Origin: CAHJWO01 sp964245885
Lineage (GTDB): Bacteria; Verrucomicrobiota; Verrucomicrobiia; Chthoniobacterales; SZAS-18
Reading direction: 5' to 3'
DNA length: 24,514 bases
Assembly (NCBI GenBank): GCA_964245885.1
Contig: CAXTOX010000055.1
Span: forward strand, 1 to 24,514
In this document: one piece after another, positions 1-6,350 of the stretch
How the letters are laid out: each line of letters begins with the position of its first letter
How positions within the stretch are numbered: position 1 is the stretch's first letter
The notes under the pieces: generated by a model
Databases searched by the model: none
What the model saw: the letters and a program-made list of their open reading frames with translations, nothing else
What the model was told of the DNA's origin: nothing
Program-made: the position numbers and the translations under genes

Positions 1-1
1 C

Positions 2-916
2 CTGCGACTCGTCAACCGCACGGCGGCGTCTCTGCTGCGCGGAGACGAACGCTCCCTGGTCGGCCGCACGGCGGACGAACTCGGCCTCGCCGCTTGTCTC
101 GACGGCGAAACCCACCGCACGCTCACAGCGGATTTCCCCGGCAAGGCTGACGTGCGCTGGAGCTTGCACCGCTCAAGTTTCCGCGAGGGTGGACGGCCCC
201 ATCAACTCCTCGTCCTCGCCGACGTGAGCGCCTCTTTGCGCGAGGAAGAGCGCGCCGCGTGGCAACGGCTCATCCGCGTGCTCGGTCACGAGATCAACAA
301 CTCGCTCACCCCCATCGGCTCCATCGCCGGGAGCATCGGCACGCTCCTCGAACGGCCCGAGGGGCAACGCGCCCCCGATTGGCAGGACGACGTGCGCGAG
401 GGGCTGGGGATCATCGGCGCGCGAGCGGAGTCGCTCGGGCGGTTCATGGGCGCGTATTCGCGGTTGGCGCGGCTGCCGGCACCCGTGCGGTGGGAGGGAG
501 CCATCGCGGTGCTCGTGCGACGGGCGGCGGCGCTGGAAACCCGACTCTCCGTCGAAGCTACCGGAGCGGAGAACGTCGTCGCGAACGTCGATGGCGACCA
601 GGTCGAGCAGGTGCTCATCAACCTGATCCGCAACGCTGCCGACGCCGCGCTGGAAACCGGTGGCAGCGTGCGCGCCGGCTGGTCGGAGGAAGACGGAGTG
701 GTGGTGATCCTCGTCGACGACGAGGGACAGGGGCTGGCGGGAACGGCGAACCTGTTCGTGCCGTTTTTCACGACCAAGCCGCAGGGCAGCGGCATCGGAC
801 TGGTGCTCAGCCGCCAGATCGCCGAGGCGCACGGAGGGAGTCTGAGTTTGGAAAACCGCCCGGACGGCGTGCGCGGTTGCCGGGCGACGTTGCGGCTGCC
901 GAAGCGATCCATCTGA
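2..916 (+). CDS. Sensor histidine kinase, NtrB/NtrY-like (5' end missing)
   Basis: The reading frame is open from the first bases of the window, so the gene begins upstream; about 304 codons are visible. The first visible residues (LRLVNRTAASLL...) look like the core of a PAS sensor domain. The HisKA phosphoacceptor box GHEINNSLTPI has its histidine at 287-289. The ATPase half shows an N-box (INLIRNAADAA), a G1 box (VDDEGQGL) and the F/G2 boxes (FVPFFTTKP, GSGIGLVLSRQIAEAHGG). The protein should autophosphorylate and pass phosphate to a response regulator. The GHEINN-type H-box and HATPase resemble NtrB/NtrY kinases, which usually pair with sigma-54 activators. A sigma-54 promoter 150 bp downstream supports that pairing. 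The cognate regulator is not in the window and is inferred to lie upstream. Confidence 0.93.
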   Translation: MRLVNRTAASLLRGDERSLVGRTADELGLAACLDGETHRTLTADFPGKADVRWSLHRSSFREGGRPHQLLVLADVSASLREEERAAWQRLIRVLGHEINNSLTPIGSIAGSIGTLLERPEGQRAPDWQDDVREGLGIIGARAESLGRFMGAYSRLARLPAPVRWEGAIAVLVRRAAALETRLSVEATGAENVVANVDGDQVEQVLINLIRNAADAALETGGSVRAGWSEEDGVVVILVDDEGQGLAGTANLFVPFFTTKPQGSGIGLVLSRQIAEAHGGSLSLENRPDGVRGCRATLRLPKRSI

Positions 917-952
917 CAGGGAGGGACGCGCTCACGGCGCACGCTCCAGGTG

Positions 953-988
953 TCCCGGAATTGGGATGACACGGTTCCAACGGTGGGA
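953..988 (+). promoter_or_regulatory. Pair of 14-bp dyads, candidate enhancer sites for a sigma-54 activator
   Basis: Two imperfect dyads share the pattern TYCC-N6-GGGA: TCCCGGAATTGGGA at 953-966 and TTCCAACGGTGGGA at 975-988. Their centres are 22 bp apart, about two helical turns. They lie roughly 85-107 bp upstream of the -24 box at 1067, the usual distance for NtrC-type enhancer binding. The match to each other and the placement are seen directly; binding by the regulator partnered with the upstream kinase is inferred. Confidence 0.5.
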
Positions 989-1066
989 CAAATGGTTAAA
1001 TTTATTTTCAGGGTAATTAAATCATAATGCTCTGAACGCGTGCATCTTGTAAATAGTTAAGAGGGT

Positions 1067-1082
1067 TGGCACGCGCCTTGCA
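1067..1082 (+). promoter_or_regulatory. Sigma-54 (RpoN) -24/-12 promoter
   Basis: The sequence TGGCACG-CGCC-TTGCA matches the RpoN consensus TGGCACG-N4-TTGCW at every position, with the required ten bases between the GG and GC dinucleotides. Transcription would start near 1093, shortly before the ATG at 1116. It faces the adaptor-ATPase-permease genes. The surrounding 150 bp is AT-rich compared with the flanking genes, as expected of a promoter region. Confidence 0.88.
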
Positions 1083-1115
1083 AATAGGAAGGGCAACAAC
1101 GCAAATCATCACGAC

Positions 1116-1406
1116 ATGAACACCAACAATTCCTCTAGTTTCACGCTGTTCCAAGACCGCGACCTCGACACCGCCGTCCACACGCCGAAGACACCCGCCC
1201 GCTTCTCCTCCGAACCCGAGGGCGAAGGGATGGAAGTGTGCCTGCGCGGGCTGCTGGTCGCCAGTCTGTTCGCCGCCATGGTCTGCTGCGGCGTGCGCGC
1301 CGACCGGTTCGCCAACGTGCACGACAAAACGTCGTCCTTGCCGGATGCCCACACCGCGGTCGCCGTGACCCAGCCCTACGCCGCTCCCGTCACCAAGACC
1401 CTGTAA
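1116..1406 (+). CDS. Small protein with one hydrophobic segment, first ORF after the sigma-54 promoter
   Basis: This 96-residue ORF is not recognised. Residues 1-38 are polar and Ser/Thr-rich. Residues 43-60 (GLLVASLFAAMVCCGVRA) form one hydrophobic stretch ending in a cleavage-like GVRA, followed by a polar tail. An internal ATG at 1230, preceded by GAAGG, would turn that stretch into the start of a plain signal peptide, so the true start could be either. The ATG at 1116 has no clear Shine-Dalgarno sequence, but it lies about 23 bases from the predicted transcription start. It ends 36 bp before the adaptor gene and should be co-transcribed with it. It may be an accessory or leader protein of the exporter; no function is assigned. 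Confidence 0.5.
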   Translation: MNTNNSSSFTLFQDRDLDTAVHTPKTPARFSSEPEGEGMEVCLRGLLVASLFAAMVCCGVRADRFANVHDKTSSLPDAHTAVAVTQPYAAPVTKTL

Positions 1407-1442
1407 CGACCCGCCTCCCCGCCGCCGCCCCACGTTCCTGCC

Positions 1443-2786
1443 ATGAACCTGCGCCCCACGCCCTTCCTGACGCCGACGCCCGCCCCTGGTGCGAGGCCGG
1501 GCTTCACCCCCTCCGGCGGCGGCATGGACGTGAGCCGTTCGCCGCTGATCGCCCGCCGCCGCCAGCGTCTCCGCTGGCTGTTGGCCGGCGGCGCGTCGCT
1601 GGCCCTCGCGGCGGTGGGCGTGGTCTTTGCGCGGCTGCGTCCGGCCGCGCCGACCGTCGAGCGCGTCGGCGTGTCGGTCGACACCGTGCGGCGCGGGTCG
1701 ATGATCCGCCAGGTGCGGGGACTCGGCACGCTCGTCCCCGAAGAAATCCGCTGGATCGCCGCCCGCACGGACGCCCGCGTCGAACGCATCGTCATTTTCC
1801 CCGGCGCGACCGTGAATCCGGACACGGTGGTCCTCGTGCTCAGCAACCCCGAGTTGGAGCAGTCTGTGCTCGACGGCGACGCCGCCGTCACCGCCGCCCG
1901 GGCCAGGCTCAACAGCCTGCGCGCGCAGTTGGAGAGCCAGGCGCTCGAACGCGAGAGCGCCTTCGCCAAGGCTCAGGGGGACCGCGACACCGCCACCGCG
2001 CAGGTCGAGGTCAACGAAAAATTGGCCGAGAAAGGGCTGATCGCCGAAGTGGAGTTAAAGAAATCACGGATCTCCGCCAAGGAACTGACCTCCTGCTGCG
2101 AGATCGAAGGCCGGCGCGTGGAGTTTACCCGCCAATCCGTCGAGCCGCAACTCGCCGTCGCCCAAGGAGAACTCGACGGCGCGAAGGCCCAAGCTGGGTT
2201 GCGCCACAGCCAGCTCGACGCCCTTCAGGTGCGCGCGGGCATGGCGGGTGTGCTCCAAATCGTGCCCGTCGAGATCGGCCAACGCATCACGGCGGGGACC
2301 AACGTCGCCCGCGTCGCCGACCCGGCCCGGCTCAAGGCGCAGGTCAAAATTCCTGAAACGCAGGCGCGCGACATCCAGCCCGGCCAGCCCGCCGACGTGG
2401 ATACCCGCAACGGGGTCGCCGCCGGCCACGTTTCCCGCGTCGATCCCTCCGTGCAGGCCGGCACGGTGCTCGTGGACATCACCTTCGGCGACACGCCGCT
2501 GCCCCGGGGCGCGCGGCCGGACCTGAGCGTCGAGGGCACCGTCGAACTCGAACACATCGACGACACGCTCGTCGTCGGCCGGCCTGCGTTCGGGCAAGAG
2601 GAGGGCACCGTCAGCGTCTACCGCCTGACGCCCGACGGCAGCGAGGCCGCGCGCGTTAAAGTGAAGCTTGGGCGCGGTTCGCTCAGCACCGTCGAGGTCC
2701 GCGACGGCCTCCAGGCCGGCGACAAGATCATCCTCTCCGACACCAGTAATTCAGACAAAAACAGCGACGTGATCCGTTTGGATTGA
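1443..2786 (+). CDS. MacA/HlyD-type periplasmic adaptor (membrane fusion protein)
   Basis: The protein has 447 residues. A short cytoplasmic tail is followed by a membrane anchor at about residues 44-63 (LRWLLAGGASLALAAVGVVF). Next come the first half of a lipoyl-like domain (TDARVERIVIFPGATVNPDTVVLVLSNPEL), a long coiled-coil hairpin rich in Ala, Glu, Gln and Leu, the returning lipoyl half (VPVEIGQRITAGTNVARVADP), a beta-barrel and a membrane-proximal domain ending EVRDGLQAGDKIIL. Such adaptors link an inner-membrane ABC permease to an outer-membrane channel. The first 27 residues are Pro/Gly-rich low complexity, and a start at 1524 (MDVSRSPLIARRR) looks more like the family N-terminus, so 1443 may be too early. 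The ATPase gene follows after 19 bp. No TolC-like gene is present in the window. Confidence 0.93.
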   Translation: MNLRPTPFLTPTPAPGARPGFTPSGGGMDVSRSPLIARRRQRLRWLLAGGASLALAAVGVVFARLRPAAPTVERVGVSVDTVRRGSMIRQVRGLGTLVPEEIRWIAARTDARVERIVIFPGATVNPDTVVLVLSNPELEQSVLDGDAAVTAARARLNSLRAQLESQALERESAFAKAQGDRDTATAQVEVNEKLAEKGLIAEVELKKSRISAKELTSCCEIEGRRVEFTRQSVEPQLAVAQGELDGAKAQAGLRHSQLDALQVRAGMAGVLQIVPVEIGQRITAGTNVARVADPARLKAQVKIPETQARDIQPGQPADVDTRNGVAAGHVSRVDPSVQAGTVLVDITFGDTPLPRGARPDLSVEGTVELEHIDDTLVVGRPAFGQEEGTVSVYRLTPDGSEAARVKVKLGRGSLSTVEVRDGLQAGDKIILSDTSNSDKNSDVIRLD

Positions 2787-2805
2787 CGAAGAAAACCACG
2801 CCGAT

Positions 2806-3549
2806 ATGAGTACCGAGACGTCCACCGAAAATCCCATCCTCATCCACCTCGACGGGGTGAAAAAAGTGTTCCTGACCGACGAGGTTGAGACCCACGCCCT
2901 CGCGGGCATCTATCTCGACATCAGGCAGGGGGAATACGTGTCCATCGCGGGTCCGTCAGGCTGCGGCAAGAGCACGCTCCTGTCCATCCTCGGGTTGCTC
3001 GACACACCCACCGAAGGAGCGTACCGGCTCAACGACCACCCGGTGGAGGGTCTGTCGTTCGCGGACCGCGCCCGGCTGCGCAACCGGGAGATCGGGTTCA
3101 TCTTCCAGAGTTTCAATTTGATCGGCGACCTCTCGGTGGCCGAGAACGTGGAACTGCCGCTGACCTACCGCAACGACGTGGCCTCCGCCGAGCGCAAGCG
3201 CCGCACCAACGAGGCGCTCGACCGCGTCGGCATGAGCCACCGTGGACGGCATCTGCCCAACCAGCTTTCCGGCGGCCAGCAGCAGCGCGTGGCCGTGGCG
3301 CGGGCGCTCGCGGGCAGCCCGAGCGTGCTGCTCGCCGACGAACCCACCGGCAACCTCGACAGCCGCAACGGCGAGGCCGTGATGGGCCTCCTGAGCGAAC
3401 TCCATGCGAGCGGCGCGACCATCGTGATGGTCACGCACGACGACCGCTACGCGCACCGCGCGGACCGAACGGTGCATCTCTTCGACGGCCGCGTGGTGGA
3501 CGACCAGAACTCCGCGCCCGCCGCCGAGCCTGCGGCGCTCATCGCATGA
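2806..3549 (+). CDS. ABC transporter ATP-binding protein, MacB/LolD type
   Basis: This 247-residue nucleotide-binding protein has Walker A GPSGCGKST (49-57), a Q-loop at Q101, the signature LSGGQQQRVAVARAL (from 154), Walker B VLLADE (174-179) followed by PTGNLDSRNG, and the H-loop histidine at about 211. The wording ADEPTGNLDS is typical of the MacB/LolD/FtsE group, which powers mechanotransmission by FtsX-type permeases rather than classic substrate translocation. It follows the adaptor after 19 bp and its stop overlaps the next ATG by four bases (ATGA at 3546). The permeases downstream lack a nucleotide-binding domain, so this subunit is their likely motor. Confidence 0.97.
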   Translation: MSTETSTENPILIHLDGVKKVFLTDEVETHALAGIYLDIRQGEYVSIAGPSGCGKSTLLSILGLLDTPTEGAYRLNDHPVEGLSFADRARLRNREIGFIFQSFNLIGDLSVAENVELPLTYRNDVASAERKRRTNEALDRVGMSHRGRHLPNQLSGGQQQRVAVARALAGSPSVLLADEPTGNLDSRNGEAVMGLLSELHASGATIVMVTHDDRYAHRADRTVHLFDGRVVDDQNSAPAAEPAALIA

Positions 3550-3836
3550 CGAACGTGCGCGAGACCACCGACGCCTGGTTCCGGTTGGCGGGTTGGTTCG
3601 CCACGCCGGCCGGCCGCACGCTGGAGCGGCGGCTGCGTACCGGTGCGCCGCAGGCGTCGAAAACAAAGGGTAGGGATGGCTCTCCGAGCCGTCCCAAAAT
3701 TGGCTTGGATGACCAACGTGCGCACGGTTCGTCTCGCCGGAAATATTTGGGACGGCTCGGAGAGCCATCCCTACCTATTGCCAGAACGACCGGCAGCCTG
3801 ACCAGAATCTTTCGCACACGCCTTCCTAAAAAATGA
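3546..3836 (+). CDS. Short ORF bridging ATPase and permease genes, containing a palindromic element
   Basis: This 96-codon ORF overlaps the ATPase stop by an ATGA and the permease start by another ATGA (3833-3836), the layout of translationally coupled genes. Residues 1-30 (MTNVRETTDAWFRLAGWF...) look like ordinary coding sequence and include a short amphipathic stretch. From about residue 33 onward most of the sequence is encoded by the inverted-repeat element at 3669-3775 and its arms, so that part is probably not ancestral. Possible readings are a small coupled protein whose C-terminus was rewritten by insertion, or a chance frame. No family is recognised. Loss of this coupling frame could uncouple permease translation. 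Confidence 0.35.
   Translation: MTNVRETTDAWFRLAGWFATPAGRTLERRLRTGAPQASKTKGRDGSPSRPKIGLDDQRAHGSSRRKYLGRLGEPSLPIARTTGSLTRIFRTRLPKK
3669..3775. repeat. Palindromic MITE-like element, copy A1, 30-bp perfect inverted arms
   Basis: The left arm 3669-3698 begins GGTAGGGATGGCTCTCC and is the exact reverse complement of the right arm 3746-3775, around a 47-nt centre. A related element lies at 12417-12572, with the same arm sequence and a recognisably similar centre (TTGG-TTGG-TGACC followed by GTTC-CT-CC). Similarity to that copy extends upstream of the arm (GCCGCAGGCGTCG at about 3649-3661). No transposase is encoded; it could move only in trans. It lies within the exporter operon, where its RNA would fold into a strong hairpin. 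Confidence 0.88.
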
Positions 3837-6321
3837 CCACGCTCCTCCAAGACCTCCGCCAGAGTATTCGCGCGCTCGTTCGCCAACCGCTGTTTACCGG
3901 GATGGCCGCCGCCTCGCTGGCGCTCGGCATCGGGGCAAGCACGGTGATCTTCAGCGTCGTCTACGCGCTCCTTCTGCGTCCGCTGCCTTACCCGCATCCG
4001 GACCAGCTCGTCCAGGTCGGCATGGGAAATCCCGCGCTCTCCGACGGAGAGGCGTTCGGGGGGCTGACCCCGGAAGCATTGCAAGCCCTGAGCCATGATT
4101 CCCGGTCGGGCGTCGTGGCCGCCGCGGGATTCGGCTACAACTACGCCAACCTCACGGGCGTACCGAACCCGACCCAACTCACGGTCGGACTCGTTACGAC
4201 CGACTATTTCCGCGTCTACGGCCTGCCGCCCGCCCGGGGCCGCTTTTTCGCCGCGCCGGACGGGGCCGCCACCGCCGCGCCGACCGTCGTCCTGAGCGAT
4301 CATTTCTGGCGTACGCAGTTCCACGCCGACGAGAGCCTCGTCGGCTGCACGATCACCCTCGGCGACCAGGCGCGCACCGTGATCGGCGTGATGGGACCGG
4401 ACTTCAAGGACCTGAACGACGGCTGCGAGGTCTGGCTGCCGCTCGTCGAGGGCAGCCCGGAACTGGCTCCCGGCGCGGCGCGCCGCTACATCACCACCGC
4501 CCGGCTCGCCGACGGCAGCGAGCATGGCCGGGCGGTGTTGCGTGCCTTCTTGGCGACGCTCTCCGGCCAACTCGCGCAGAGCGACCCGGCGCACTACAAA
4601 GACAGGCATCTGGACATGCACCCGCTGGCCGGCGGCATGCTCATCGGACGCACGGCCGAACACGCGCTCTGGCTGCTGCTCGGCGCGGTGGGCTGCGTGG
4701 TGCTGGTCACCTGCGCCAACGTGGCCAACCTCCAGCTCGTCCGCGCCGCCGCGCGCCGCCGGGAAACGGGCGTGCGCCTCGCGCTGGGTGCCGGCCGGGG
4801 ACGGATCATCCGCTACGCGCTGACCGAAAGTCTCGTGCTGGCGGCGGTAGGAGCGGGTCTGGGCATCCTGGCGGCGGCGTGGGGCGTGGACGCTATCGCA
4901 GCTCTGCTGCCCGCGGGTTATTCGCCCTTGCAGGACGGCATCGCGCTCAACGGTCCGGTCCTGGCGTTTGCCGTCGCGACCGCCGGACTGGCCGGAATTC
5001 TGACCGGCCTCTGGCCCGCGTGGTCGGCGTCCCGGCAGGACCCGGCGGGATCGCTGGGGGCTTCCGCCGGACGCGGAGCCTCCGAGGGACCGGGGGCGGG
5101 CCGGCTGCGTGCGGCGCTCGTCATCGCCGAGGTGGCCCTCGCGCTCGTGCTGCTGGTGGGCGCGGGCTTGATGGGCCGCAGCCTGCTGGCCGCCCTGCTC
5201 ACCGATGCCGGGCTGCGTCTGGACCGCACCTTGATGATCAACCTCTCGCTCTCGCCCGCCCGCGCCGCCGACGATGCGCAGGCGGTGGAGTATTACCGCC
5301 GTCTCCTGGAAACCGTCCACGCCGTGCCGGGAGTCGCGGGCACGGCCCTGACCACCACCGCGCCTTTCTCGTGGTACGAGAGTTTCAGTTTCCTGCGGCC
5401 CGGCCAGTCGGCGGATGCGCCCGAGGCGTTCCAGCAATCGGCCGCTCTCGACACAATCAACCCGGAGTGCTTTGCCACGCTGGGCATCCCGCTGCGGCAG
5501 GGGCGGGTGTTCGACGCGCACGACGGGGCCGGCTCGCCGCCGTGCGTCGTCGTCAACGAGGAGTTCGCGCGCCGCTTCTTCCCGGCCGGCGACGCCGTGG
5601 GCAGCCGCGTCTTGTCGCAGCGCGGGACGGCGTACGAGATCATCGGGATCGTGGGCAACGTCCGGCGGGGCGGACTCGACCAGGAAGCGCCCGCGCAGAT
5701 TTATTTTTCCTACCTGCGGACCCCGGACGCGTTTGCCACGCTCTACGTCCACGCGGCCGGGATGATCACGGCCGCCAGCGCCTCGCCGTCGCGGACCTTG
5801 GCCACNNNNNNNNNNCGGCCGACAGCCTGACGCTGCCGGTGGAAAAAGCGATCTGGCAGCTCGATGCCGACCAGCCCATCGGCCGGGTGACCACGCTCGA
5901 ACAGGCCGCGCGCGGCAGCGTGGCTTACCCGCGGTTGTACGCGACGCTGTTCGCGACCTTCGCCGCGTTGACGCTGGCGCTCGCGGCGCTGGGCATCTAC
6001 GGCACGATTGCCTACAGCGTGGGCCTGCGCACGCGGGAGATCGGCATTCGCATGGCGCTCGGCGCACAGCAGGGGGACGTGCTGCGGCTGGTGCTCGGCC
6101 AAGGGGTGCGGTTGGTCGCGGTCGGGTTGGTGCTCGGCCTGGGCACGGCGCTGGCGCTTTCGCACCTGCTGACGAGCCTGCTCTACGGCGTCAAGCCGAC
6201 GGACCCGGCGACGCTCGCGGCGGTCGCGCTGCTGCTCGGCGGCGTGTCGATGCTGGCGAGCTGGCTGCCTGCGAGAAAAGCCGCGCGGATCGACCCGTTG
6301 CGCGCCTTGCGCGAGGAATAA
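3833..6321 (+). CDS. ADOP-type MacB-like ABC permease (interrupted by an assembly gap)
   Basis: This is a permease of about 830 residues with the duplicated plan of the ADOP (acidobacterial-type) family. TM1 at about residues 21-46 (LALGIGASTVIFSVVYALLLRPLPYP) precedes a periplasmic MacB_PCD domain. The first FtsX block from about residue 281 contains CANVANLQLVRAA and RRETGVRLALGAGRGR. A central TM pair and second periplasmic domain follow, then a second FtsX block (LGIYGTIAYSVGLRTREIGIRMALGAQ) and the C-terminus ARIDPLRALREE. The ten Ns at 5806-5815 switch the frame, so the coding sequence is reconstructed from two frames and the true gap is not ten bases. The last ~45 bases before the gap do not resemble the paralogue and may be chimeric. 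The start overlaps the preceding ORF by ATGA. The start was placed at MTTLLQDLRQSIRAL, which matches the N-terminus of the next permease. Confidence 0.93.
5806..5815. other. Assembly gap (10 N) inside the first permease gene
   Basis: Ten Ns are a conventional filler for an unknown gap. The frame before the gap (ending ...SPSRTLAT) and after it (ADSLTLPVEKAIWQL...) differ by one base. The true distance is therefore not ten bases, or the contig end is wrong. Confidence 0.97.
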
Positions 6322-6350
6322 ATCCACCACCGGAGGCCACCCTTCTATCT

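Noticed and set aside
3546..3723. Direct repeat ATGACSAACGTGCGC at 3546 and 3709 suggesting a duplication
   Set aside because: Only 15 bases match, and a similar string occurs within the PfkB gene (codons for NVRET). Chance in codon-biased DNA is likely.
3539..6067. Very long minus-strand open frame (842 codons) opposite the first permease
   Set aside because: It is antisense to a clear ADOP permease, runs through an assembly gap, and is rich in Arg/Gly/Pro as expected of a shadow frame in high-GC DNA.
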